A DNA stretch of 64,000 nucleotides from UBA2705 sp963977125 (GTDB lineage: Bacteria; Pseudomonadota; Alphaproteobacteria; Micavibrionales; Micavibrionaceae). The notes under the pieces were generated by a model, which was not told where the DNA came from, made no database searches, and worked only from the letters and a program-made list of their open reading frames with translations. Shown here one piece after another: positions 16,668 through 26,105 of the stretch. How positions within the stretch are numbered: position 1 is the stretch's first letter; the number at the start of each line of letters is the position of its first letter. The stretch is taken from positions 62,001 to 126,000 of the forward strand of contig CAXBNJ010000006.1 of the NCBI GenBank assembly GCA_963977125.1. The letters are read 5' to 3'. Made by a program: the position numbers and the translations under genes.

Positions 16668-19118
16668 ATGAAGAGTTTAAAACAAAAATTTGCAGCCGTC
16701 GCTATGAGTGCGGCCTTAAGCTTTAATTCTGTAGCGGCCAATGCTGAGCAAGCAGCACCTGATGTCGAGCCGACAGATGAGCTAGTGCAAGAGCTGGTAC
16801 AAGAGGGCCTATACCTCGATGAAATAGGTGATTTCCCGACGGACAAATCAACAGAGCAAATCAAGGCAGATCTGGCTAATATTACAAAGCGATCCCAAGC
16901 GGATGATTATTTAAGAGAGCTGAGTAACAGCAATGATTTTGCACAAATTGAACCCAATTTATCTTCAGCCGATCAACTGAATAGCCTGCTTGAGAATACA
17001 GCGATTTCACCTTATTATGTGTTGCCGATACTTGTTTATGGGCCCGATAGAGAGTCTGTACTTAACCCTGAAATGATCGAAGTGCTAGAAAAGCATGGCC
17101 TTGACTTAGAGGATGTTGATACGCTTGTTAATGTGAGCACAAACGGCCACAAACATTTATATAATTACACGACAGATGCTCTAGAAGAAAAACTCAACGA
17201 CCCGTATATTAAAAGCTCCTTTTTCATACAAGAAAATGGCTACACTGAATTACCCGCCGCGGCTCTACGTCATATGAAAGATGATATGGCCTTCACAACG
17301 AAGTTGAAAGCGATAGCAGACCCTTCGGCGCCTGAGTTTACGCTTGATGATATCGCCCCACGTGACTTTGCGCGAACTCAGAATATAATCGCAAAAACGG
17401 ATAATATTTATGAGGTTGGGCTGAGTGCTTTATCTGATGCCAGCTATAAAACAGCACTCTATGGGCGTGAGCGCAGAGTTGTTATGGGCGGTAATCAGGT
17501 CACTGTTTCTAGCGAAGATATTATGTCAAAGTCTTATAATGCCAATTTAGAAAGCGGCATTAGCTATTTTTACGCGGCGGGATTGAACTTACCAGAACAA
17601 CAAAATAGAGATTTTGACCTTGTTGTAACCGAACCTGAAGATCAATTTTGGGGTTTATCAGGAATGAAAACTCATAGCTTCCATGGTGATATGACCATGC
17701 GTGTTGCAGAAGGCCTATCCACGCAAATTTCGCCCGATGGGGAAGGGGATAGTGATGTTCATTTCATGGCCACGAATATAAATTTTTCAGAAAAAAATGA
17801 TATTCTTACGCTCTCTCAAATAGGAACAGACCGCCTAATATTCTCAGAGAGCACAGGGTTAATGACGCAATACTCTGACTTAAAGGATGATTTAACGGCA
17901 GGTATTTCCGTCAAAAGAGTATTAGAATTTAGCTTCCATGAGCAATTAGGCACGATGAAGATGGTCGCTGCGGGTAATGAATATGCTCATTTTTCAGGGG
18001 CTGGAATTACGAATTTTAATGACCTTTCTGACGTACTTATGGCCGCAACAATTTCTTCCAGAGCGTCTGCGCATACTCACCGTAGTGTTAGCATTGGGGC
18101 AGGTCATATTGATGAGGCGGGGCAAATGTATATGTCGTCTTATTCCTCACCAGGGGCGGCATTCTTAGTCGAAACACCAGATTTTTATGACGGCAAAATT
18201 CAAGGCACTTCATTCTCTACGCCAGCGGCCGCATCTTATTATAAGGAAATCGCAGAAAGCTATGGCGATGTTCTCACCCATGAAGAAATGATATTTGCGG
18301 GCTTATATAGCACGCAGACGGATATTTATAATGTCAATCACGCCAAGGCGGAGGAAATAGACGAGGGCAATATAGATGGGTTTGGTGCAACGACGTCGTC
18401 TTATCAAGCCGCATTAGATAGTAACGAAAAACAAGACATATCACCCGAGGAACTTACCAAATTTGATAAGACCGTATTTCGCACGAATGCTGCAGGGCTG
18501 CCTTATCATGAGCGCGCTGGCGCAGGGTTTTTAGATGTCTATAAGTGGAAAGAGAATTTAGATACGATGCGCGCCATGAAAATGACGTTCGAACACGAGC
18601 CTGAGTTTATCAAAAATACAACAGCCCCACAATTACAGCCAGGTGCTGATGGCGCAGAGGGTAACGCGGCGGATGCGGAATTCCCTTACCGCTACGCGGT
18701 GCCGATTACTCAAAATATGACACTTGATAAGCAAACTTTATATTTAGACCACGCAGGCCTTAATGCCCTGCGCATAACAAGCCCATCGGGGATGGAGTCT
18801 GACTTTATCGGCACAGCAAGTGGCTATGTATCGACGCGCGCTTTTAGTGGTGAAGATGTTTATGAAGGCGATGTTATAACGATTCAATCCAAACAGCCTT
18901 TAGGAGAATTAGCGGAATTTACGTCGCGTGGCACGGAAGATGGTAGCCTTATTCAAGCTTTCCGCGACTATCAATTGGCGGGCAAAGATGGCTTAGAGCC
19001 TAACCAGACCTATCAAGGCGGTAAGGTCGTCTTAGAGGCCGATAAATCACCAGATGGTAACCTTATTCGTCAGGCACAAAGCGTTTATGATGCGGTACTT
19101 AACACGCCGTCTATATAA
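16668..19118 (+). CDS. Secreted subtilisin-like (S8) protein, probably with altered catalytic Asp
   Basis: An 816-residue exported protein (signal peptide 1-26, ending AANA). The first 290 residues match nothing I know. From about 310 on it has an S8 serine-peptidase layout: HSFHGDM (His339, equivalent of the HGTH motif), VAAGNE (Asn437, oxyanion-hole Asn), YSSPGAAFLVETPDF, then GTSFSTPAAA with Ser515 as nucleophile. Spacings His-Asn 98 and Asn-Ser 78 resemble subtilisin (91 and 66). The expected catalytic Asp region reads DLVVTEPED, so Asp is displaced or replaced and activity is uncertain. GAGFLDVYKW closes the catalytic fold. The final 130 residues (LRITSPSGMESDFIG, VYEGDVITIQS) recall a P-domain. 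Monocistronic, ended by a hairpin terminator. Confidence 0.72.
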   Translation: MKSLKQKFAAVAMSAALSFNSVAANAEQAAPDVEPTDELVQELVQEGLYLDEIGDFPTDKSTEQIKADLANITKRSQADDYLRELSNSNDFAQIEPNLSSADQLNSLLENTAISPYYVLPILVYGPDRESVLNPEMIEVLEKHGLDLEDVDTLVNVSTNGHKHLYNYTTDALEEKLNDPYIKSSFFIQENGYTELPAAALRHMKDDMAFTTKLKAIADPSAPEFTLDDIAPRDFARTQNIIAKTDNIYEVGLSALSDASYKTALYGRERRVVMGGNQVTVSSEDIMSKSYNANLESGISYFYAAGLNLPEQQNRDFDLVVTEPEDQFWGLSGMKTHSFHGDMTMRVAEGLSTQISPDGEGDSDVHFMATNINFSEKNDILTLSQIGTDRLIFSESTGLMTQYSDLKDDLTAGISVKRVLEFSFHEQLGTMKMVAAGNEYAHFSGAGITNFNDLSDVLMAATISSRASAHTHRSVSIGAGHIDEAGQMYMSSYSSPGAAFLVETPDFYDGKIQGTSFSTPAAASYYKEIAESYGDVLTHEEMIFAGLYSTQTDIYNVNHAKAEEIDEGNIDGFGATTSSYQAALDSNEKQDISPEELTKFDKTVFRTNAAGLPYHERAGAGFLDVYKWKENLDTMRAMKMTFEHEPEFIKNTTAPQLQPGADGAEGNAADAEFPYRYAVPITQNMTLDKQTLYLDHAGLNALRITSPSGMESDFIGTASGYVSTRAFSGEDVYEGDVITIQSKQPLGELAEFTSRGTEDGSLIQAFRDYQLAGKDGLEPNQTYQGGKVVLEADKSPDGNLIRQAQSVYDAVLNTPSI

Positions 19119-19152
19119 AATTTCTTATGAATAATGTGACGAATATAGATAT

Positions 19153-19190
19153 AAAAAAGCCAGCCCTGTATTTCAGTGCTTGGCTTTTTT
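19153..19190. terminator. Bidirectional intrinsic terminator
   Basis: AAAAAAGCCAGC (19153-19164) pairs with GCTTGGCTTTTTT (19178-19190) with one bulge. It has A and T runs on both sides and sits between two convergent genes, so it can end both. Confidence 0.8.
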
Positions 19191-19210
19191 ATTAGTATTA
19201 AAGCATACGC

Positions 19211-19936
19211 CTAGCTGTTAGAAGGTGTTTTGGGACTCGGGTTTTTCTGAATATTTACTATCGCTTCCTTGGTGACAGCAAAGTTTTCTCTGAACCACTG
19301 ATTTGAAACAGAAGTATAGCCATCTATATCATCAGAGTTTTCAAATAAAACTGATCCTGCTTCCTCTGTGTATGGGCCTTCTTCAAAATCAAATGTCACT
19401 TTTTCTGCAAGGACGATAAAGCGCGTTGAGGTGCAAGATTCATCGGGTGCTGCGCGATAAAAAGCTTGGCTGTTATCTTGTGGCGTTGCGATGACGTTAA
19501 ATTTTGCGCGGAAATCAATATCTGAGAAGAAGCGGCGTTTACCATTTAAAGCCACAAGATAACCATCTTGATCGGCCGTGGTTTCGATGCCCATATCAGT
19601 ATCAGACCAAGGCTGAACCATAATTGTTTGACCTTTTGTGACGGCCTGCATATTTGCATCAGCAGGTAAGTCAATTTTTGTTATGCCAAGTTCTGCTGCG
19701 TTTACTTTTTGGTAGTCTTTTATGAATTCTGCATAATCTTCGTTATTGAGAAATGCTTTAACTTTACCTTGCTCTATATGCCACCCGTTTTCGTCAGCTT
19801 TAGTGTGTATAGGTAAACCAAAATTGTTAACAAAAATTGTATCCCCTTTTGAAACGCTACGGATTTTAGCTATAGGAGCCTCATAGCACTCACCAGCGTT
19901 ACCTTGATTTTGATTAAAATATTGATTAGCTTTCAT
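19211..19936 (-). CDS. Hypothetical protein with internal repeats (possibly PGDYG-like)
   Basis: A 241-residue protein of unknown function. A longer start ten codons upstream has no ribosome-binding site, whereas ATG 19936 has AAGGA seven bases before it. No signal peptide or membrane segment is visible, so it is cytoplasmic. Two similar units are present: residues 17-75 (KGDTIFVN...TKADENGWHI...FLNNEDYAEFIKDY) and 97-148 (KGQTIMVQ...TTADQDGYLV...FFSDIDFRAKF). A weaker third lies at about 160-220 (YTEEAGSVLFEN...WFRENF). The pattern of a T/D-x-G turn followed by a short strand and an aromatic-rich helix recalls PGDYG-type modules, but this is a weak resemblance. It is flanked by terminators and is monocistronic. 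Confidence 0.7.
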   Translation of the reverse strand: MKANQYFNQNQGNAGECYEAPIAKIRSVSKGDTIFVNNFGLPIHTKADENGWHIEQGKVKAFLNNEDYAEFIKDYQKVNAAELGITKIDLPADANMQAVTKGQTIMVQPWSDTDMGIETTADQDGYLVALNGKRRFFSDIDFRAKFNVIATPQDNSQAFYRAAPDESCTSTRFIVLAEKVTFDFEEGPYTEEAGSVLFENSDDIDGYTSVSNQWFRENFAVTKEAIVNIQKNPSPKTPSNS

Positions 19937-20061
19937 TTTCAAATCCTTTATTTTTGATGTCGGCATTAAAATTTCTATTGCTTAAATATAAACTAATTTT
20001 TTTACCATAACAGCGCGGTGAGAACAAGGGGCTTTTTCATAAAAATATGCGGTCGGTCTAT

Positions 20062-20102
20062 ACACGAAAAACGCCCCCTAAATAAGGAGGCGTTTTTCGT
20101 GT
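20062..20102. terminator. Intrinsic terminator after the beta-oxidation operon
   Basis: An 18-bp stem with a single mismatch (20062-20079 with 20085-20102) and a 5-nt loop. The arms contain AAAAACGCC and GGCGTTTTT, so it can function in both directions. It lies 28 bases past the last gene of the operon. Confidence 0.85.
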
Positions 20103-20129
20103 GTTTATTTATAGATTTAAGCTCAAGCT

Positions 20130-22829
20130 TTAAACAAGTCCCAGTTTTTGTAAGCCCCACATTGTGCGTTGGCTTAATTTAGACATGCTTTTAAGGCGTT
20201 TTTCTTCGGCGCCAGAAAGCGGCTGACCATCAGGGCTGCGTAAAGTGGCCTTTATATGGTCGATCTCGCCGCGTATCTCACTTGGTGTTGGACGGTTATC
20301 TGGATAATCTTCACGTAGAGGCTTATTCTTAGCCACCATATGCGCCATGCGGTCTTTTGTAGACTGTCTGTTGAATAAGGTCATAAAGTTATCACGCTCA
20401 AGCTGCAAGATGCGGGCTTCGGTTAAGGGGATGCTCGGGTTCACGGCAATGAAGCCATCAGCGCGCTCTGCGCTTAATGCCTCATAGCCCGCCGTATTAC
20501 CGGCAATATGAGTCGGTATTTCTTCTTTTGTAATATATGTACCGCCGCTTAAGGTGTGACCAAGGCAGCTCATCACGCCAACATCTACATGATTTACAGC
20601 AGAAATTTTAGGGTCACCGCCATAAAGATACAAGCCATCAACTTGCATATTTAAACTGGCCTGACCCGATGCGCCCGGTAAGTGATATACGGGCTCGCTC
20701 GGTGGGGTGTAGCCTTCATTGACCATATCCAAGGCCCGTGTTTTAGCATCAGCCAGAACGCGATCAGCATTCATAGAGATTTTATCATCCTTGCTAAACC
20801 ATAATTTGGTTTTGGCGTTTTGTCCTGATGTTGACATAGCTTGCATAGGCTGCGATATCGCGAGTGCTGAGTTGGCCATAGCTTGCATGGGGCCGTTCAT
20901 TTTTGCGGCGTCTTGCGAGCGCTCTAAGTGACGCGCGCAGCCACCCCAACCGGGGATAATACCGACGCCGACTTCAACAAGACCCGTATAAACTTCTGGC
21001 CCAGATTGAACGCCATCACAATGCAGCAAAGCTTCACAGCCGCCACCAAGCGCCATACCATTTGGCGCACCGATAACAGGGAAGGGGGCTTCGCGCAGGG
21101 CTTTATAAACGGCTTGCCCTGTATAGACGAGGTCTTCAACGAAATTAGCGAGCTTGGCATTGGCTTTGTTGTTGAAATAACTAAATGGCACTTTGCTTGC
21201 CGCTTTCGAAAAGACGTCAATAAGGCCGAGATTAGCGCCAACTGAGAAATGCGTGCCTTCATTATAAAGAACCATCGCCTTATATTGGCCTTGGCTATTA
21301 TTAATCAGTTTAATACTGTCATTCAGCACTTCAAATACTGCAGGATCAATCGCATTTGCACCTTTGACGGTATGAAACTCAACGGCAACAACGCCATCGC
21401 CAATATCCCATAGACTCGCGGAATCATTGCCGATAATACGCGTATTGGCGCGTTTAATATCTTCAAGTTTAATAACGCCGTCTTCACGTTTAAAGTCTTG
21501 ATAGTGACCATCAAAATCTAAGACCTGTTTCTTACCAGCATTTTCGCGATAGAAATTGCGACCATTGGCTTTGGTAAGAAGCTCTGGTATGGCAATACCA
21601 CCTTTCTTCAAGCGGTTTGTGAACCACTCCACGCCGAATTCATCAACCAACTGAAAGGGGCCCCATTTCCAGTTATAGCCTGCTTGCATGGCTTCATCGA
21701 CAGATTGTATATCATAGGCCATATGCTCGGCATTATTCATGGCATAGACGATAACGTCGCGTAAGACAGGCCATGCAAAAGCGGCCGCTTTATTTTTTGA
21801 ATCAAAGAATTTGGCAAAGCTACCCGCTTCTTTTTTGAAGTTCTTTTTAAAGTAAGGGCTTTGAGCCGCATCTCTAAATTCACCTGTTGTTAGGTCAAGG
21901 ACTTCTTTAATGGGCTTGCCTTTGGCATCGCGAACGGCGCTGCCATCATCATTTTTCTTTGGACGATAAAAGCCACCACCCGTTTTCGCACCAAGCTGCT
22001 TATCAGCAACTAAGGCGTTTACAAGATCAGGATTATAGATGCTGTGGAAATGGTCATCTGCCCCAAGGCCAGAAGACAGGTTCGTGCCCACATGTTGCAT
22101 AATATCAAGGCCAACAAAATCAGAAAGTTTCATCAAGCCCATATTGGTAAAGCCAAAAGCGGGGCTCATAATGGAATCAATATCTTCGATATGCGTGCCT
22201 TGTGCTGTGCCTTCTGTAATAGCGCGATAAATCGCGTAGCCGCCAATGCGGTTGGCGATAAAGCCCGGTGTGTCTTTTGAACGCACAACTTTTTTGCCAA
22301 AGCCACTATCGCCAATATCTTGTAATAATTTGAATGATTCAGCGCTTGTATCAGGGCCGTCAATCAGTTCAAGCAGTTTCATAAAGCGCGGTGGGTTGAA
22401 AAAATGTGTATTCATGAACCGTGCTTTAAAGTCATCGGCCATGCCGTTCATCAAAGTTCCAATTTGAATGGTTGAGGTATTTGAGGCGATAATGGCGTCT
22501 GCATTAGCGTGTTTATGAATGGCGTTAAATGTGTCTTGTTTAACTTTCAAGTCCTCAAACACAGCCTCAATGATTAAATCTGCATCAGCGATTTTATCCA
22601 TATCATCAGTTGTGTTGCCACATGTAATAAGCTTGGCGTTTTTGGCGTCCATGAACCCAGCATTAGGGCCCGGCTTGGCTTTGATCATCATATTGACGGC
22701 ATTTTGCGCACCATCAGGGCGAATATCAAGCATAACAACTTCATAGCCTGCATTGGCCGCTTGTGCGGCAATACCTGATCCCATAGCGCCCGCGCCGATG
22801 ACGGCGACTTTTTTAATGTTTTTACTCAT
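20130..22829 (-). CDS. Bifunctional 3-hydroxyacyl-CoA dehydrogenase / enoyl-CoA hydratase (FadN-type)
   Basis: An 899-residue cytoplasmic enzyme for the two middle steps of fatty-acid beta-oxidation. The N-terminal half is the NAD-dependent 3-hydroxyacyl-CoA dehydrogenase: Rossmann motif VIGAGAMGSGIA (residues 8-19), HFFNPPRFMKLLELI with the catalytic His, and GFIANRIGG. The enoyl-CoA hydratase/isomerase fold follows after about residue 470, with NGMALGGGCEAL forming the oxyanion hole and LVEVGVGIIPGWGG carrying a Glu. This order, dehydrogenase first, is that of Bacillus FadN and its relatives, the reverse of E. coli FadB. The ATG at 22829 is chosen because GGAG lies nine bases upstream; the in-frame ATG at 22844 lacks a site. 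Thiolase is encoded 40 bp upstream in the same operon. Confidence 0.92.
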   Translation of the reverse strand: MSKNIKKVAVIGAGAMGSGIAAQAANAGYEVVMLDIRPDGAQNAVNMMIKAKPGPNAGFMDAKNAKLITCGNTTDDMDKIADADLIIEAVFEDLKVKQDTFNAIHKHANADAIIASNTSTIQIGTLMNGMADDFKARFMNTHFFNPPRFMKLLELIDGPDTSAESFKLLQDIGDSGFGKKVVRSKDTPGFIANRIGGYAIYRAITEGTAQGTHIEDIDSIMSPAFGFTNMGLMKLSDFVGLDIMQHVGTNLSSGLGADDHFHSIYNPDLVNALVADKQLGAKTGGGFYRPKKNDDGSAVRDAKGKPIKEVLDLTTGEFRDAAQSPYFKKNFKKEAGSFAKFFDSKNKAAAFAWPVLRDVIVYAMNNAEHMAYDIQSVDEAMQAGYNWKWGPFQLVDEFGVEWFTNRLKKGGIAIPELLTKANGRNFYRENAGKKQVLDFDGHYQDFKREDGVIKLEDIKRANTRIIGNDSASLWDIGDGVVAVEFHTVKGANAIDPAVFEVLNDSIKLINNSQGQYKAMVLYNEGTHFSVGANLGLIDVFSKAASKVPFSYFNNKANAKLANFVEDLVYTGQAVYKALREAPFPVIGAPNGMALGGGCEALLHCDGVQSGPEVYTGLVEVGVGIIPGWGGCARHLERSQDAAKMNGPMQAMANSALAISQPMQAMSTSGQNAKTKLWFSKDDKISMNADRVLADAKTRALDMVNEGYTPPSEPVYHLPGASGQASLNMQVDGLYLYGGDPKISAVNHVDVGVMSCLGHTLSGGTYITKEEIPTHIAGNTAGYEALSAERADGFIAVNPSIPLTEARILQLERDNFMTLFNRQSTKDRMAHMVAKNKPLREDYPDNRPTPSEIRGEIDHIKATLRSPDGQPLSGAEEKRLKSMSKLSQRTMWGLQKLGLV

Positions 22830-22869
22830 CTGTCTAATCTCCATTTATATGTTTGTCAGATCTGCTGAA

Positions 22870-24078
22870 TTAAACAGGGCCCGGGGTCGGAGCTTTTGCA
22901 GCAGCTGCGGGGTTTTCAATCACCATTGCAACGCCTTGACCGCCACCAATACACATGGTCGCAAGACCGTAACGTTTATTCTCACGTTGTAAGACTTCAG
23001 CTAAATGGCCAACAATCCGCGCGCCAGAAGCGCCCAAAGGGTGCCCCATAGCAATCGCGCCACCATCAAGATTAACTTTTTCAGGGGCAATGGCCATGCC
23101 TTGACGGTCAAGTTCTTTCATCACCGCAATAGATTGTGCGGAAAAGGCTTCATTGAGTTCAACGACGTCAATATCGTCCATTGTTAAGCCTGCACGCTCA
23201 AGCGCTTCTTTTGAAGCACCAACAGGGCCCAGCCCCATAATTTCAGGCGCAAGAGAGGATTCGCCATAGCTCAAAATAACCGCTTTGATTGGTAAGTTAT
23301 TAGCCGCGGCAAAAGACTCGGAGGTCACCATAACAGCCGATGCGCCATCGGTGATTTGTGAGGCATTACCAGGGGTGACACTGCCGCCTGATTTTGCGTC
23401 TTTAAAGACCGTTCTTAATTTACCGAGGCTCTCAATGCTGCTATCGGCGCGCGGGCCATCATCATAATCAACGCCATTTATCGGGACGATTTCATTCGTG
23501 AAATGACCTTTAGCATGGGCGGCTGTCGTTTTTTGGTTGGAGGCAACGGCGAAAGCATCTTGGTCAGCGCGGCTAATATCATAGGCTGTGGCGAGATTTT
23601 CAGCTGTGATGCCCATATTCATAAAGCCCGGCGCATTACCGCCTTGTACTTTTGCATTGATAAGGGGATTAAGGCCACTCATCGGTACCATGCTCATGCT
23701 TTGAACGCCTGCGCAAATATAGACATCATCAGGCTGACGCGCGAGAAAACCATCAGCCATCGCGATGGCTTCAAGGGATGAACCACAGAAACGGTCTATC
23801 GTCGTGCCGCTGGTTACATTGTTATCAAGTACGCTATCTTCGTGTAGAACGCTCATGCGAGCGATATTGAGGCCTTGCTGCGCTTCTTGGTGGACGTTAC
23901 CAAGGAGAATTTTTTTGATATGTTTGGGATCAATGCCAGTGCGCTCCATTAAGGCATTAACAACAGGGACGATAAGATCAACAGGATCAACATCAGATAA
24001 ACGGCCAGGTTGCTTTGGCGTTGAAGCTTTGGCAAAGGCGCTACGGGCATAATCGATAATTACAGCTTTGTTGGTCAT
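22870..24078 (-). CDS. fadA: Acetyl-CoA acyltransferase (3-ketoacyl-CoA thiolase)
   Basis: A 402-residue thiolase that cleaves 3-ketoacyl-CoA with CoA to acetyl-CoA and a shortened acyl-CoA, the last step of beta-oxidation. The nucleophilic Cys lies in TIDRFCGSSLEAIAMA (about residue 98), NEAFSAQ is present, the catalytic His is in GGAIAMGHPLGASGAR, and the second Cys is in TMCIGGGQGVA near the C-terminus. All active-site residues are intact and length is typical. It sits between fadD and the FadN-type gene with short gaps, giving the full set for acyl-CoA activation and degradation except the acyl-CoA dehydrogenase, which must be elsewhere. A degradative thiolase is favoured over a biosynthetic one by this context. 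Confidence 0.93.
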   Translation of the reverse strand: MTNKAVIIDYARSAFAKASTPKQPGRLSDVDPVDLIVPVVNALMERTGIDPKHIKKILLGNVHQEAQQGLNIARMSVLHEDSVLDNNVTSGTTIDRFCGSSLEAIAMADGFLARQPDDVYICAGVQSMSMVPMSGLNPLINAKVQGGNAPGFMNMGITAENLATAYDISRADQDAFAVASNQKTTAAHAKGHFTNEIVPINGVDYDDGPRADSSIESLGKLRTVFKDAKSGGSVTPGNASQITDGASAVMVTSESFAAANNLPIKAVILSYGESSLAPEIMGLGPVGASKEALERAGLTMDDIDVVELNEAFSAQSIAVMKELDRQGMAIAPEKVNLDGGAIAMGHPLGASGARIVGHLAEVLQRENKRYGLATMCIGGGQGVAMVIENPAAAAKAPTPGPV

Positions 24079-24123
24079 GTTCTTAAGTCTCCATAATGGT
24101 TTTGAGTATTTTGCACGTCTGTA

Positions 24124-25962
24124 TTAAAGGTGCGGGGCATCAGGTTTTTTATTGTCTACATTGCTTAATGTGTTTTTCTCGCGCTTGGCGCGCTCTTCAT
24201 CTTCAAGGGCTTTGAAATCAGGTTTACCAATTGATGTTTTGGGTAATTCTTCTTCACGCACTTCAAATATTTTTGGTATTTCCAGCTTATTCATCGTCTT
24301 ACCGAGAAATTCTTGCAAATATTGCGCATCAGGGCGCTCATCCTTTGGCAGGTCAGGTCTAAAGCGAATAAAGGCCTTGGCCGATTCCCCAGAACTTGCA
24401 TCGGGCACGCCGATCACAACGGCTTCGGCAATGCTTGGATGTTTGCCGAGCTCGTCTTCTATTTGACTTGGATAGGCATTGTGACCATTAACGATGATCA
24501 TACGTTTCTTACGGTCAACAATCTTTAAATACAGCGTGTCATCAAGGAAGCCTAAATCACCCGTCAGATACCAACCATCTTGCGTTAAAACTTCTGCGGT
24601 GGCTTCGGGGTTATTATAGTAACCTTGCATGACTTGCGGGCCGCGAATGCATATTTCGCCGACTTCACCAATGGCTTTTAGTTCTTCATGATTATCAGGA
24701 TTAACAATTTTTATTTCAGTTTTGGGGTAAGGCATGCCGACTGTATCGCTACGGTTTGGCTTACCTTCTGGCGGGTTAGAGGCCGCAACAGGTGACGTCT
24801 CCGACAGGCCATAACCTTGTATAATCAGGTCTTTCTTACCAACAGCCTTTTCAAAGGCGGTTTTAACATTGGTTGAAAGCGCCGCACCGCCAGAAATAAC
24901 GGTTTCTAAGCTGGTTAGATCATAATAACCAACATCAGGATGTTCTACAATCGACTGTAAAAGCCGCGGTACAGCGGGGAATAATGTCGGTTGTTTCTTT
25001 TCAATGGTTTTCATCAGCTCTCTAGTATCGCGCGGATTAGGCATGATAATAATTTCGCTGCCCATTTTTAAACTGCCCACCATGGCAACCATCATGCCGA
25101 AAACATGGAAATAGGGTATGGCAGCTAAGACTTTTTCACGCCCGTGTTGCAAGGCCTCAAAGGGGTTGTCACGATTAGGATTTGCTGTGAAATATTCTTG
25201 GATTTGGCAGCTATTAGCGACCAAATTAAAATGCGAGAGCACCGCACCTTTAGGTATGCCCGTTGTGCCGCCCGTATATTGCAAAACAGCAGAGCTTTGT
25301 GGTGGAATGGCCACAGGTCTATAATCGGCTTTATTATTGGTGAGCTCTGAAAAAGTCACAAAATTACGCGCACTGTTCACGCTGCGCGTGGCATCGCTCT
25401 TTACGGCAGCGCTTATTTCATTTCGTTTAAGGAAACGATAGGCGTAGCTTTTTAAGGTCGGTAACATATCGTAAATTGGGCATTGTACGACGGTTTTAAC
25501 AATGCCGTCTTTTTGCAGTTTTACAGCTTTATCATAAAATTCACTCAGCTCGGTGGTAACGATTATGCTGGCTTCGCTGTCAACACATTGGTTGGCAAGC
25601 TCGGTTTGCGTATATAAGGGGCTGCAATTAACGACGCTTGCGCCTGTACGCAGCGCGGCAAAAAACATGATGGGGTAATAGGGGGTGTTGGGCATATAGA
25701 GGCTGATTTTATCGCCTGTTTTAAGGCCGAGTTCTTGTAGACCAAGAGCGGCTTTATTAATGAGTTGGCCTAACTCAGTATAGCTTATTTTCTTATCCAT
25801 GAAATCAATGGCGTGGCGTGGGCCAAAGCGGACGATAGCTTCATCAAGGGTGCTTAACAAATTTACAGGGGGGATATCAATATCCCATTTGACCCCCGCA
25901 GGATATGCTTGCGGTAAATTCTCACTATTGGCATGCGCCAAAGGCTGTTGATCTTTTCCCAT
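24124..25962 (-). CDS. fadD: Long-chain fatty-acid-CoA ligase
   Basis: A 612-residue AMP-forming acyl-CoA synthetase that activates free fatty acids at the inner membrane. The P-loop-like AMP motif is LQYTGGTTGIPKGAVLSH (about 230-250), followed by IQGYGLSETSPVA (about 375), YLTGDLGFLDD, the FACS signature around DRKKRMIIVNGHNAYP, and the C-terminal catalytic Lys in LPKTSIGKPDFKAL. The longer start at 25998 is unlikely because the ATG at 25962 has a near-perfect GGAGGAG five bases upstream. It heads the operon with thiolase and the FadN-type enzyme, so imported fatty acids are activated and degraded together. A 143 bp gap separates it from the zinc permease gene upstream. Confidence 0.93.
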   Translation of the reverse strand: MGKDQQPLAHANSENLPQAYPAGVKWDIDIPPVNLLSTLDEAIVRFGPRHAIDFMDKKISYTELGQLINKAALGLQELGLKTGDKISLYMPNTPYYPIMFFAALRTGASVVNCSPLYTQTELANQCVDSEASIIVTTELSEFYDKAVKLQKDGIVKTVVQCPIYDMLPTLKSYAYRFLKRNEISAAVKSDATRSVNSARNFVTFSELTNNKADYRPVAIPPQSSAVLQYTGGTTGIPKGAVLSHFNLVANSCQIQEYFTANPNRDNPFEALQHGREKVLAAIPYFHVFGMMVAMVGSLKMGSEIIIMPNPRDTRELMKTIEKKQPTLFPAVPRLLQSIVEHPDVGYYDLTSLETVISGGAALSTNVKTAFEKAVGKKDLIIQGYGLSETSPVAASNPPEGKPNRSDTVGMPYPKTEIKIVNPDNHEELKAIGEVGEICIRGPQVMQGYYNNPEATAEVLTQDGWYLTGDLGFLDDTLYLKIVDRKKRMIIVNGHNAYPSQIEDELGKHPSIAEAVVIGVPDASSGESAKAFIRFRPDLPKDERPDAQYLQEFLGKTMNKLEIPKIFEVREEELPKTSIGKPDFKALEDEERAKREKNTLSNVDNKKPDAPHL

Positions 25963-26105
25963 GTTCTCCTCCCCAGAAGAATTCTGATGGCTGCGCATTT
26001 TTTTAATGCTGTCTATGCCATTATTCTTTTCTTATTTTTATATACATATGTGGTAGCAAATATTTTCAGAACAGTAAAGGGGGGACCAGACTCTGCTGTG
26101 TACAA

